A DNA stretch of 64,000 bases from positions 95,064,804 through 95,128,803 of the forward strand of contig OX328124.1 of NCBI GenBank assembly GCA_946811695.1, given 5' to 3'. Under the pieces are notes generated by a model. The model ran no database searches and was not told where the DNA came from. It saw only the letters and a list, made by a program, of their open reading frames with translations. Origin of the DNA: Gonocerus acuteangulatus (taxonomy: Eukaryota; Arthropoda; Insecta; Hemiptera; Coreidae). Both the position numbers and the translations under genes were made by a program. How positions within the stretch are numbered: the stretch's first letter is position 1; each line of letters begins with the position of its first letter. Shown here piece after piece: positions 11,000-25,502 of this stretch.

Positions 11000-11420
11000 C
11001 TAAAAGGAGGACAACGTCGCCCCCTAACAGTACTGAATCGTATCTTACTGACTAATACTATGTACAACTTAACGTCTAATGTTGTAGGGTACAGACGAGT
11101 TCAGTGAAAGATAGACTGTTGGTGACCCCGGCCCTCCCAGGTCTCTGACAGAGGCTGGGGATATATATACCTCTCTCTACTGCAGTCAGTACTAGCGAGA
11201 GTCTACGCACTTTGCAAGGGAATTAGATCAGTAATATTATATATTTTGGCAAAAATGAGGACAATAACTCCCCCCAAACAGTCCCATCTCGTATCTTACC
11301 GTCTAAAACCGTGTCCAACCTATTCTAGAATATCTTAACTCTGCACGAGAGTGATTATATTGACTCTTGGAGACTCCGGCTTTCTCAGCTGTCGTTTCTC
11401 ACTCCACTGCCGCCAATACT
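11000..11420 (+). repeat. Diverged tandem duplication upstream of the transporter gene
   Basis: Paired strings recur about 240-250 bases apart: GAGGACAACGTCGCCCCCTA with GAGGACAATAACTCCCCCCA, TCGTATCTTACTG with TCGTATCTTACCG, and GTCAGTACTAG with GCCAATACTAG. The first copy contains a TATA plus initiator arrangement. Confidence 0.55.
11160..11192 (+). promoter_or_regulatory. Candidate core promoter of the phosphate transporter gene
   Basis: GATATATATAC at 11160-11170 is followed by the arthropod-type initiator TCAGTA with its A at 11188, a spacing of about 26-28 bases. It lies about 1.15 kb upstream of the start codon with no other gene between. Without transcript data this is only a plausible site. 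Confidence 0.25.
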
Positions 11421-11863
11421 AGAATTTCATTCAAATTGTCCAGAACGGTTGTAACAAAAATAAGGCCTGCATTCTAAAATAATTGACCAAAGCGGTACAC
11501 ATTTATTTAACAAAATAATAAATTGTTATTTATTGTTTGTATAGATTTGAAGGGTGCATTGATTATTGGGCACCCAACGAGAGGAAGGAATATTGTTATC
11601 TTCAAATTTTTAGAGTGGACCTTTGTAATAATAGCGCTCTCATTTATAAAATAATAATTAATCTTTCAAATTATAGGATAGTTATGGAATAATTTCAAAT
11701 GTATTGTCATCGAATGGAACATTTTGGGAAATTTGTTTTGAAATCCTTGCAAACATTATAAATTGTGAAAATTAATCTTGTTTGAATCTTTCATAGCTTA
11801 GTTAAATATACTGATTCTTGGAATTTTAATTTATGCTAATTTGTTATTTTTTTCTTGTTTCAG

Positions 11864-12337
11864 ATAATCAGCTGCTTTTTGTTCTTCGGACTAAAGCTGA
11901 CTCTCCACTCACCAGATGGCAGCAGGGAGGACGCACCACTCCGTGCAAGCGCACGTCAAGAAGAGACAGCTTACTGACTTTTAACACACGCCGTTGTCTT
12001 TTGTTGATTTTATAAATTAATTTTAGTTTTTTACGAACCTCTATTTATTTTTTTAATTGAAAAGAAGAAAGTAATAAAAGAGATTATTTTAATTAAGAAT
12101 ATATATTTAAAAGAAAAGCGAACAAATCTATAAGTGGAAAACATAATCTTTGATATATTTTTGTACTACTAAGGGCTGTGATAGTTTTAGATTATGAGTG
12201 CGCACACATGAAACGGGAATTATGTTTTTATTTATTTAGTTACTTTTGATTTTATGATTTAACAATTATTATTTTCCAAAACGAATTTTCGGTGAAAGAT
12301 ATTTACTTGGTTTTTGGGACTTAAATCTTGCACCGAG
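11864..12337 (+). other. Candidate 5' UTR sequence of the transporter gene
   Basis: A pyrimidine tract and CAG end at 11863, so an exon could begin at 11864 and run to the start codon at 12338, or a further intron could split it. It contains no long upstream reading frame that is clearly coding. Confidence 0.3.
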
Positions 12338-12530
12338 ATGGAACCGTACGCCGCAGAAACTGTTTGGCTTGTCGTGTTGAGCTTTCTGGTAGCGTTCATG
12401 CTTGCCTTCGGGATCGGCGCGAACGACGTAGCGAATTCTTTCGGAACTTCTGTTGGATCCAAGGTACTTTCAGTGAAAGGAGCATGCATATTAGCGACAG
12501 TCTTCGAAATGGCAGGAGCTATTCTCATTG
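12338..12530 (+). CDS. NaPi-III: Transporter exon 1 (start codon)
   Basis: Encodes residues 1-64, the first membrane segments and [11 protein letters not shown]. Donor is ATTG|GTAAGA; the following intron is phase 1 and about 9.3 kb long. Confidence 0.95.
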
Positions 12531-12606
12531 GTAAGAATTTATTAACTATTTTCTTTGTCTTTAGAGTTTGTAGAGAGTTATTATTTTTGTTATTTTGTTC
12601 TTATCA

Positions 12607-12643
<37 letters not shown>

Positions 12644-15600
12644 AAGGTTCACTTTTACAGTCACAAATGAAAAAATCCTACACACATAGACACTGTCCTA
12701 CAGTTTCTACGCAATGCACACCTATACCAACACATTTAACAGAAGCATACATACAGGATGATTTTTTGATTTTTAAATTTTATATGTACATATGAAGGCG
12801 AAAAACAATAGTTAGTTTTTTTTTTTTTTTTTTTTTTTATACTTTATATTTGTTCTAGTTATTAATTTTAATTTCTGTAATTTTTTTCTGTTTCCTTTTT
12901 AAAATTTGATAGTGTGTTGTTTCGATTTTTGTTGCAATTTTACATTTCGTGTTTTTTACTAAAAAGTTTATTTAAAATCTGGTTTAACAGAGTAAATCGT
13001 CTGAGTAGCGGGCTCTGAAAAATTAAATAAATAAATAAAATAAATGAAAAAATGGCTGAAAACTATCAATAATTGTTTGCTCCTAAAAAATCACTTTCTA
13101 AAACATGTCAACATCAGTGTCCTGCAGTAAAACGTAAATCAGGAAAATACTGAATATCTACTTCAAAAATTAAGTCTGCCTCGCAGTAACTTAGCCTGTT
13201 CTCAAATAACGCTTGACCATGATGTGATTTGGAAGGCTTAGAACATAAATTATTTCCATTTTACACTCAAATGTTTTTCTATTCTTACTAAAAACTATAT
13301 AAATTAATTTTTTGGTCATAACAATTTGTATACTTGCTGGAATGAGACCTCAGAGAAAATCAGACTTTCGGTACAGAATGTACCTTAATGCACCTGAAGC
13401 GACGTCTATGTTAGAGGGACATAACACACTCCTTCTGATGCCAATTCTTCATAGTTATATTGACAAGCTCATGTGACTTCTAAAAGCATTTAAAAAATTG
13501 CTTAACACTTCCGAAATTTCAAAAACTATTTTCTTCTACTGAAATTCCAATCGAAATTTACTTGTGAACCAATACTGTTTTTCTATTCTGCATCTGAGTG
13601 TCTGGTGATGCCACTTTACTTGTTACCGTGTCCTAGCATGCAGATGGGGGAAAGATAGAACATTTTTGTGAGTTCTAACTTGTTGTAGATGTAGAAAAAC
13701 AAAGTCAACGACCTTACCCCAACTTTAATTTTCTGTGATATTACCATCGTACCGTGTGACATACAATAGGAATTATGCCGACTATACGAAACTATCCAAC
13801 TCGCTCTCCATGAACTTGAGTCCACGATGTAAACTACACACGAACTAACACAAACTCAACAATAACTTCTTCATGTTTGCCGATTAATTCTACAAAATGA
13901 CCCAAATGAAAAAGGATTCCTGATTTAGACCCGATCTAGAGAGTTAGGCTTTTATAAACAAGGAAATCTTCCTTAATATTAAATACTACAACTGAATTAA
14001 ATTGCCAATATTTACTACTTTATTCGGCCATTCACATTGCATTCAAATAATATGTAAATAAAAGTGAATGTATAAAAAATAATTGGATATTTGTGGGAAG
14101 AAGCGCCGACTCATTGCATAATTTCCCCCTGAGTGCCCGGTGTCGGAGCTTGGGGATTCATTTGCACATTTCGCCCCTTAGGAATCACAAGTAGACCCCC
14201 GCAAGTTCCAGCAAGGGAAATGCAGAATCGCATATTTTGAGGGACATACGATTTTACTTGACCAGGGAAGTGACTTGTCAAAGATGGTCAAGTATGGCCT
14301 GCCAAGTTTTGATCTTAATTTCTTTTGTCTCTACCCTTACTTAGCCAAGGATGGCCAGCCATTTTTGAGGATTATTTAGGTTCTATTGAGTCATGTTTGC
14401 CTCTCTTGGTTTCTGTATCAAGACAGCCACCGGACAGATAGATTAACTATTTCCATTTTTTATAGTAGTCCAAGTTTTAAGTTTTTTTTTCGACGTTATT
14501 ATGTATATAATAATAGAACAGTGTGAATATTTGATAATTACTTAATTCTGAACTCGATTCTGTTCATTTTTTTCATTCATTGTGTAAAAGAAATTGTTCC
14601 TCCAAATTTCGAGTTTAAAGATTGCTATTAAATTGATTTCCCCACATTATGAAAAAATAAAGAAAATAGAATTAAACGCAATGGTAAAATACTCCCAACA
14701 TCAATTTTGAGCGTTGAATACATCCGGTTCCTGTGGATCACCGAAGTTAAGCAACGTCTGGCGTAGACAGTACCTGTATGGGTGACCGACTACGTGCTGT
14801 TGGCATTATAAAAGGGTGGCAACCTGTAGAAAGCCCGGCGCAAATAGCAAAGATGTTGGAACGCTGTAAAAAATAAATAAAATTAACCGATTTTGAAATT
14901 TTCGAAGGAATGATTAGCAGGCTGTGTGTAAAGGAGAGTTGGGAATTATTTCTTATTCAATAATCATTCATATAAATGCATGTCTATGTAATACTAATAC
15001 AGCGTAATGTATATGTTGCATAGATGTGTGCGTTTGCTGTACACGGTCTCGCAATGTAGACTTCGATTGGGTTTTTTTCAGTCCAAGTGTTGGGGGATTG
15101 GTTTGCCATATTCTCATACTACTGTTTGATTCAACGGCTCAAACCTGTTCCAAGCTCTATTAAAGAAACTTATGAATTTAAATTTGCTTTTTTAAGATAA
15201 ATAGAGAATATGTACTCTTATCAGCAGTATGCGAACAGAGCGAACTACAAAAAGCCTATACTTTTTCTCCACTCATAAACTAGTGAAACCCTCAGAAAAA
15301 CTCAGTCAGCTAATAACGTTCTTTTTTTTTTTGTAATTTAAAACTCTTGAATTTGAAAATGTTGGTGCTCTTTCGCCGGTTTTACCCTAATGAGAACTAC
15401 CCACGCAGCCCTCTAAATAAATAAATGAACGTAATTAAACGCAGAGAGGGAGAATAGTTTAAATTCCCTTGAATTCCTAAATAAATTTGTTAGCTAATTA
15501 TAGAGGTAGAAATTGTATTTGCCAAGGATTTTTCGCCTGCTTTTATTCCCACATTTGGATTCTTATAATCTCAATTTAAAACAGTGCTATCTTTTTTAAC

Positions 15601-16355
15601 ACTTAAGAGCATAAACCAATTATTCATTTTTTTTAATGTCTGTTATTTAATTAAAATACAATTTGATACGATTGGTGTTTTGGCACTGAATGTGAACTGA
15701 TATCCATTTATTTCGTACTTAGCTACTGCTTGATATTATGAAGCAGTAAACTGATATGTACCTATTGCCTGATGTGCAGCAGGAAACTGATAAACAAACA
15801 TTAGTAGATACTGACATGTACATATTAACTGGTAGAAAACTGATTAGCATGTATTGCCTAATTTATGATGAAAAAAATGATAAGCACACCTGAGAATATT
15901 CGAAAGATAACTCAACTGTGTTTATTTCGTTGCAGTAAACTGATAAGTCATTTATTACCTGACAGTACATTGTAGTTTACAGATAACCATATACTAACTG
16001 ACTTGATAAAAAAGGGAACTAAAATTTGATTGTTTCGAAGTAATTATAAAGCCTTTTATTAATCCTTTTTTTTAAGCCTCTTAACTCAATTATAAATCAA
16101 ATTTATATTATAATAAAAGTTTTACAAGCTGTAATAAATAAGTATGTGAAAGTAAATTAACAATATCAATCTTAGACATGCTTCTTTGAGTTCGAACATA
16201 GGCCTTCCATGAAGGAGTCTAGGTCTAGACTTTCCCAGGTGACCAGCCTACTGGGAAGCCGGGATTCCTATCTGGATCCACTTCTCCTTCCAGTCATCTC
16301 TATCCCTCGCCAATCTCCACCACAGTGGACCAGCCATCTTCCGAAAAAAGTCAGT

Positions 16356-16417
<62 letters not shown>

Positions 16418-18759
16418 TCGTAGTATGAAACTGATAATCTTATAATGGAGATGGAGATAGGTAGTCGTTGCAGTGATTCGAAGTCAAGGGATGGTTGGCG
16501 ACACGTCCCATACAGATTTCTTCCTGGAGGTCTGGCGTTTTTTTTTCTCCAAGCATTATAAGGAATGTCTCTTCCTCCTGACATTATAAGGAAGGGAATT
16601 GAAAAGAACTTATTCCCTGATAAGACAGGGAAACTGATTAGCATATGCAAGTAAACTGGTATGGATGGATTATCTGATATTTGACATAAAATTTATAAGA
16701 ATATATTACCAAATATTAAATAAAACCCACTGAACTTTGTTTATTTCGTAGTTGTAAACTGGTAAGCATATATTTCCTGAGTATTAATTATAGTGAACCT
16801 AAACCTGGTTTACCTGACATTATAAGGAAGGGAAATTTATGAGCTTGTATTACCTAATATTATAGGGTAAGAAAGTAAACTGTCTTAATTCAACGTACTG
16901 AACTATTGATAAGCAACTATTTCCTGTCGCTATGTGATAGGTGCGCTATCTCGGACTACCCCTGGGCACTCGACTTATTTGGCAACATCATAAGATACTT
17001 AAAAGACATAATGAACATGACAGATAATTTGGACAACTTTACACATTATGGAGCTGAAAATCACATTAAAGTACTCAATACAAACTGGTCTTTTACAAAT
17101 GATTAGTGCAACCCATTGGGACATACACATCAGAATTCTGGGGAACTATGAAACCACTGGATATCAGACGTATTCAAACCTTCCTGTCCTAAGTCCTAAG
17201 AACTATAGCCAATATGTTATGCCCTATGTTTCCAACCTCAACCTCCAAGACCTCAAATACCCTACTCTTTAAAGATTATATTATCAAGAATCCGACATTT
17301 CCAGACCAAACTAGCCATTCATTAAAATTCTGCTGTCCTCTCCCTATCGAGCGTACCCATTCACTCCCTCCGCCGAGGCGAGACAGAAGAAAGTGGCCCA
17401 GAGATCTGCTGCAGGGACCAAGTGAACTCTTAGCAATGCTTCCTCCACCTCAGAGTGCGTCACTGTGGCTCACCTCTTAACGGTTCCAGCTATTGGTCGG
17501 AGCTTAGGTAGGCACCCTTCAACGTCATCTGAGCGTCCTTCTGACGCTGAGAGGGCTGCAGCCCCTCCCGAAATTTTCATTCGATGGTACAAATGTGTCA
17601 TAAAAACCTTAAAAATAAATCAAATAAGATCACTTAGTTAATAAAAAATAGTTTGTTTTAGGTGTAATAGCGTTTTAGTTGCCTAAAACTATTCCAAGTT
17701 CCAAGTTCTCATATTCCATACCCCGGAAATGGTCTCAGCCCCCCCCCCGAAATGTTTCCATATTTCCTATATACGCCCATGTACGCAGGGACTAAGCTGG
17801 GATGCATATTTTTCGCATGAGAGCAAAAGCATGCATACCATTATTTAAAAAAAAAAAATGGACGTATTCACGTGACCCTGACCAGTATAGTTTGCCCCAA
17901 GACGAGTCATAATCTATCTTTCTTTTGCGGCGAGAGAACAGCTCTCCACAACCACGTAATTTCAGAAAATAACCGACAACTCTCGTGTTTCTCTCCTAAA
18001 TGAAATATATTCCCCGCAGAGGGAATTCTGTAGCGACAGTTATTTGTCTGTTACAAGTTTCACTCCAAAGCAAGTGCTAAGTCCTGTCGACGGGATAATG
18101 CTAGTTCTAATTTAGTTTTGTTACTTCATAGTATATTTTCCTTTACATTTCCTTTCCTCGAGTTGAGCTTTGGTAAATGAAAGGTATCGTTTTTCTCAGA
18201 AGAAAGTTTTCGGATGGATTTTATGTTTAAGGATGTTACCTTAGGCCAAGATATGCTTCTTGTCCCGAACAAAGTTTACTTACTTCTTCGAAGTATTATT
18301 TATTGTTTAGAATCTCGCAACTTTGGTGATAGGTCTTTCTTCAAAGTATTAGAAAACACATCTTTAGCGGCACAAGATTTTGGAAGCTTGGTTCCTAGAG
18401 AGGTTGCCTTGAGGTACAATATCAAGCAACCAGCTGATAAAGAGTGCGATGTAAGCTTTATTTAGTACATTGATTTGTAAGAGTATTTTTACCCTCTGTA
18501 AAATATGAACTTGGGAGTATTTCTTGTTATTTTCCACGTCACAATACATACAGAAAGTGTACCTGGATGATCATAAACGCAACACCTAAGATGCAAAGAT
18601 TTTCCCCCAAGAATTCTGCTGATAAATCCTTGTTCACGGTTTGGGTGTTTAGAAATGATTGATTCAGTTGAAAATTGTTCCAGACGTTTTAAATACATCT
18701 GAACTAAGATTTTGAAACTAAATGAGTTGTGAAACTGAATGAGTGTTTAGAGTTAGGGT

Positions 18760-18816
<57 letters not shown>

Positions 18817-21800
18817 ACACACACACGAACATAAATTTGAACCACTGTTATGATATGCGTATATAAGGGGGGCTGCAGGCCCCCCCCCGCCCGAAATTTT
18901 AATTTAATCGGTAAAAATTTGTCATAAAAACCTTAAAAATAAATTAAATAAGATCAATTAGTTCAGAAAAAATAATATTTTTTAGGGTGTAAAAGCGTTT
19001 TAGTTGGCTAACTATTACAAGTTCTAGATTGTTAGCCTTCCATACTCCCCAAATGCTCCCAGCCCCATCCCAAAATTATGTCCTATATACGCCCACGACC
19101 CTTATTGTCATGATGTATGGGTTCTGAAATTTTTTAGTCTGCACTTCCGGATTGCATCATGAGGTTAACCTCATAAGCGGGATTCCTCTCTAAAATTGGA
19201 ATACTTTTTTTTTTTTGCCGTAGTCCAAAACTGATTTCTATCCTTGATGTTTGAAAGGACTTCATTTTGTTCAGCACTCAATATGTACTACTCTAAGTAA
19301 AGTTTATAGAAGTTAATCAAATGACAAATACTTTTTCCAACAAATTTCAAATCTACAAAGACTCAAATTTCTTGATGAATTAAGACAAATAATAATGGTC
19401 ATATAAAAATAAAATTAAATTACTTGTAATAATTATTTCACTTTTGTAACATTATTTCAAAAACCTGATCAATTTGGAGTTATATATTTTTTTATTATTA
19501 TGGTGTGTCGACTGCTATGGCCATTGGCACCATTGGAGTTATATTATATTCTAAATTGTTATACATATTCCCAAACGTATAAAATAAAATTCAACAAAAA
19601 GTGATAAACTAAGAATTTTGAATGACTTGTAATCCAACCCTGAAACTAGATAAATCTCTTAATTAACATAAAAGGACTCCATTAATCATTGAGATCATAG
19701 CGAAAAGGAGATTCCCGCCCGCTGTCTTGTTGTGATGGATCTTCCTTAGCCACCCAGCTCTAGTTTCTTTATAGAATAAATCCCATCTAAATCTAGACGC
19801 TTGTTTGCATCCTTTCCTCTTTAGTTAACTATTAGCTCATAAATAGTTTCCTTCTTTTAAATAAACTTCTTCTCTATTTGATGGATCTGTGTGATATACG
19901 GTCCTCACTAATATGAAAGTTCTGTTAGGTTAAAATTAGTCTATATGCAGCCTGTCATTAGCTTATAAGATTAGTACTCAATTAGTATTTGGATAAAATA
20001 TATGGCCTCTAAGATGAATTGAAATTTAAAACTTCTCTCATTTTAAATTGAAAACATTAACTTATCCTTTAAACAGTTCCTTAGTGTGGTGTATTATAAA
20101 ATGTTATTTAATTTTCATCTTTAAGCTTTGTCGGAGAAATTCTGTTCTTCTTTTTGTATTCTGGCTTCTATGTCCAGCCTTCCTCTGAAAAGGCGGTTGT
20201 GATATTTCACCCAATTCCTAAAAGGCTTCATCAGATTTCTTGATCTATCTGGATAGCAGCTAGGCAGGAGCTCCACTGGGGACAGAAGCCAAAATGCAGA
20301 AAGAAGAACAATACTGAAATGCCATAACTAATAATAATTTCTGTATTGAATTATATTCCAGTTAATAGGTAGGATGTGGGTAGAAAAAGTACATTCTTTG
20401 GGATAAAAAGAGCGTTCTTGACAAAGCAGCGGCTGCAATTAACGTAAAAAGTTTTCTTCTTTTTTAAGAAATAGTTAAAACCTTTTCTGTGTTTTTATTG
20501 TCTTGAGTGTCACTCAGAAATGTAGCCTGGAGGAAACGGAACTGTTCTCCCTCTCCTCCATAACCCTGAAGAAGGCTTGAGCCGTGTCAAGGTGAAGCAT
20601 TGGCAGAAATACAACTCATTTTTGTTATAAAATATAATTTAATGCAACATACAGCTGAACTCCCAATTATCTACATCTTCTCAATATCAAATCATGAAAA
20701 TGAAAGAAAAATGAGATATTATTCAGTTAAAAATAAAATGTTATAAGTTCATTTTGCCGATTTTGTAATTACATTTTGTGTATAAAAAAAATCCTATAAA
20801 GAGGAAAAAATTCCATCAACGTTTACGAGGTGTCAGAGGACCTCAAAACTTGCCACTAAAATATTGCAAATTTCTCCGGACCCTTCCTCCATCTTGGGGT
20901 GTAATCCACAATCCCCAAACCCCCTGTGGATCCTAGCCCCTCCCAAAATTATTTCCTATATACGCCCCTGCTGTTACAGGCATATTAATAATTTAGATGT
21001 GGAATAAATCCCCCTCCTGCTGGACCAGTGTTGCTGGTTAACAAAACTTATCATTGGTTATAAGATTGATGTAAAGCGAGTTTCATGACTAATTATATAC
21101 ATTTTTGGCTGATATTTTTTTCTTTTTTTCTTTTAATTATTTATAGCATCTAGTAAGTAGAATAAGTAGAAAGATGTTAAGATATTTTTCAGAAATTCTT
21201 TTGTGAGTCCAACATTAATAGCTACATTCATTCAAAATGTACGAAAAGTTGAAACATTTCAATTTCTCTCTACTGTGAGATTCTGAATATGAACATTGAC
21301 GAGAACGGAATGAAGAAATTATTTAAACTAATAAATATTATTAAGAAAAATGTTCAAATTAAAAGTAGAATTCAATTTTTAAAAAACTGTAAAAAAACAA
21401 AGATTTTCCAAAATTTATACGAAATAAAACAGACAATTTATTTTACATTTTTGACAAAATGTTTTATGGTTACAAGAAATTTGTTAATGTTATTAAAAAC
21501 TTTAGATATAAAATACTTGACCTTGAAATGTTAAGAAATTACAAAATGTTAAGGGAAATAAACAACAAAGAAATTGTATGTAAAGGGAAGCTTGTTACCT
21601 ATATAGATAAAGAACTCAACTTTGAGTTTCAATTTCAGACTTATGGAAATAATAGGAATTTTGAATCATTCTAATTGTTAAGACAGGAATTTTTTTGTTG
21701 TAGAAGAAACTTATCATCGCCAAAAATAAATAAAAACAGTCCTTTCATGAAACTGATGAGTATTAATCCTTCCCCCAGCTCGAACCCTGGGTTGCACTCA

Positions 21801-24800
21801 TGATTATTGTTCTTATTTTATTTACAAAAGCTTGTTTTAATATTATTTTTGATATTCTAGGCTACAAGGTATCCGATACAATGAGGAAAGGAATTCTTGA
21901 TGTAACCTTGTACGAAGGATCAGAGAAAGAACTGATGCTTGGCTGCTTATCCTCTCTTAGTAAGTTAACAATTTATTATTTGACTAAATATAATATTTAA
22001 CCTCTATATCATAATAAAAGTCACCTCTGCTCATTGAATATTAAAAACGAATCACATTCAACAATTAGATTACTTTTTCTCATTTAAGTATGAATTAAAC
22101 TCCAAATGTGATAAGTATTATAAAATAATTTTGTGTCATAAAATGTTGCAGTTTATGAAGATTATAATGAACAAACTTCTGTTTGATTCACATTTATGCA
22201 TTATTATAAGGCATATTTGTAAAGAATAATTGGCTAACTCTAAAACCTACAATGTAGCAAGAGGGTAAAAGAAAAAAATGTCTTCATTTACCCTTGTATA
22301 AATAGGGATGGTATAATAATCAAAATCAGTGTAAGAACTTACTCTTACTACCAAACATGATGATAACTGATGTTCCAAAACAGTGTTCCATAAAAATGAA
22401 AGGGAGATTGGAGCGATTCTTAATGCAATACAAAAGAAGGACAAGAATTATTTTCAATATAAACTTAGTATTATTAACATATTAGAAAGAATTAAAACTA
22501 GTCTATCATAAAGTACCTGTTGTAACTAGGCACATTCTGTAGTAAGATGATTAGTTTATGCCGCGTTGCTGTGGAATTTGCTTAAACTAACCAATATCAA
22601 AATAATAAGTATAAAAAGTTTAGCTCTTTTAAATTATTTTTTAACTTGATGACTCAATAATCTAAGCGATTTTTTTTCTGGTAAATATCAACTTTCAGTT
22701 ATTAGTTTCAGCGAAATTCTAGCTTGGTAACTTCTGATAGGCCAACTCTGTTTATCAACTAACAATAATAACAATTCTTTGTTATGGGGATACGCCTAGT
22801 TTCAGGACCAATTAATACAACAAAAAAAAATTGTGGCCAATGTTGTGTCACAGACGTATATTTTTATGTATGCAATTTTGACAATCATTTTTGGTATAGT
22901 AGATAGCTTAGATAAAGATTTCAAAATTCTGTCATGCGTGCAACCTCGATAGCATGGAACGTGCTAAATGAAAGTTTTGCTACAGGATTTTGTAATTTAT
23001 GATAAGAATTATTTGAATGATTATAAGAATACAATGAAAAACACTGTAATTTGTTTTAGATAATTTTAGTTTATTATTAAAAGGCATGTTTTAATGAATA
23101 ATTATACTTTCTAGTTGGGAGTGGTATATGGCTGATGGTAGCAACATTTCTGAAACTTCCTATTTCTGGTACTCATTCAATAGTCGGAGCTACTGTTGGT
23201 TTTTCACTGGTCTGTCATGGATTGAAAGGTCTTCATTTAAAAACTCTGGCTACAATAGGTTTGTACTTTTCCTTTCCACAAGAATAGTTTAATTAAATAA
23301 TCATACAATTTTAAACACATTTTAATTGACTTTTTAGAACAATTCATCACAATTATAACATTTTTTACCTCCTATGATGGCTGTATTCAAGATATAATAA
23401 TATGAGAAAACTCTTAGCTTGATGCAGGATTTTTTTTAATGAAGTATCAATGGGTTGCCAATTAACAGCAAGTGGTCGGTCATCCATGCAGGTACTGGCC
23501 CGACATCGATTAACTTCAGTGATCAATAGGAACCAGAATTTTAAACATGACTATGGCTGTGAGCCCTCAAGGAATTATTTTTTATAATTTTGGTTACGCT
23601 GCACCTATCCAGTTAATTGGTACAGTGTATCAGAAAAATAATGGCCAGATGATTCTCCAATGCGAGATTGGAGAAAATAACCCCCATATACACCCCCAAA
23701 AAATTTACCTTGAAATGTTATTCGAGGTTAACATTGTTTATTCCATATTTTGAATCTAGGAGTCATGAGGAAGATAAAAGTTAACAGCACCATAGGTCAG
23801 AAATGACTCCTTATGGCCAAGATGCCCATTAACAATGTTACGTGTGCCATTCCATTCCAATTTACAAATGATGGCCGATTTTGATCATTTTTTTTTTTTT
23901 TTTACACATTCTACTAACAACTGCCTTACAAAAAAATACCTTGTTTTAATTAAAAAAAAAAAAAACATATTCCAGTATAATAAATTATAATTATATTGAA
24001 AAATGTGCATCTCATGGAATTCATTGGGGGACCATAACTCATATTTTACAATTGACAGGAATATCTACATGAGGTTATTCTCGAAGCTTATCAAGAGCTT
24101 TTTGCCATAAGCTTTCAATCAATCTCGTGTTTTCATATTGAGGCTCGTTTTCATTTATTGAAATATAATTTAATAAATATTTTTGTAATATACAAGTAAT
24201 TCATTTATAATTTTATTTTTTTAGTTGCATCGTGGTTTGTGTCACCAGTATTATCAGGCATTATGTCAGTTATCCTGTTTAAATCAATCCACTGGTTTAT
24301 CCTGCAAGCAGAAACTCCTCTTACACCTGCCCTCAGGGCTCTCCCATTCATCTACTTGGCTACAGTTGCTGTTAATATATTCTCTATAGTGCATGATGGT
24401 CCTAAGTGTGAGTATTTCTATTTTTTATTTTTAGTTTATTTCAATGAATATTTTATCTTAGTGAAATTTAAACCTACATATTCAAGCCTCAGAGTGCCCA
24501 TACACGGTGAGGAATATCTCAAGGTATTCGAGATATTCCTCATTATGTATGAGACAGCCTTGAGGCCAGAGTTGAACTGTTCAGTCCATCAATGCAGAAT
24601 GAAAAAAAAAAAAAAAAAAAGTCTGTCACACAGGAACTGCATAACTAACCACTTTCCTCAGAATTTGGATAGTGTAGACTGCTTTCCAGAATAATTTGCT
24701 TAAAATATTCTATAGAAATAAAATAAAAACATGAATAGCTCTCTTTTAATTTCGTTATGAGTAATTGTTCAATTATTAATTTGGTAATTAATTTGCTTCC

Positions 24801-25417
24801 AGAGTTATGTTTACACATGATACCTACTACAGTACTTAATAAATACAAAAAAAACTTCATATTTTCGTCTTTTGATTTGACGCAGGAACAGGATACAGTC
24901 CCTCTAATGGTAGAAAGCGCTCCTTGCGGCGGCCTTGCGAACCTACGTCTGGCTGGCTAATTCTATTGAAATATATTACAAAGTAAACCCCCCTTTCCGA
25001 TTGACCGATTTAGCTCATTTTTACAACACTTCTTTCAAATGAGTTACCCATGACCTATACCACGTTTCGTTACAATACAGCAGAAATTACGACCGGTATG
25101 AGTATATTAGTAATGTGGGTCGGGAGTAAATCCACCCCCCCCCCTCCTAATGAACCGATTTAGTTTATTTTTACAACCCATTTTTCTCTGTAGGTTACTA
25201 CAACGAATACCAAATTTCGTTAAAATATATCAAAAACTATGGTGTGCATGGTCAAATTAGTGTTTCGGGTCCGGGGTAAACCCCCCTTCCGTTTGACCTA
25301 TTTTGTTGGTTTATGAACTCGTTCAATCGTTTGCTAATTGAACGCTATATACCAAGTTTCGTGACGAAAAAAACAAAAACTCTGGCCGCTACCGTGTTAA
25401 CAGACACACACACACAA

Positions 25418-25502
<85 letters not shown>

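Noticed and set aside
21289..21674. Two overlapping Lys/Asn/Ile-rich frames
   Set aside because: The composition is what AT-rich intronic DNA gives by chance; they lie just before transporter exon 2.
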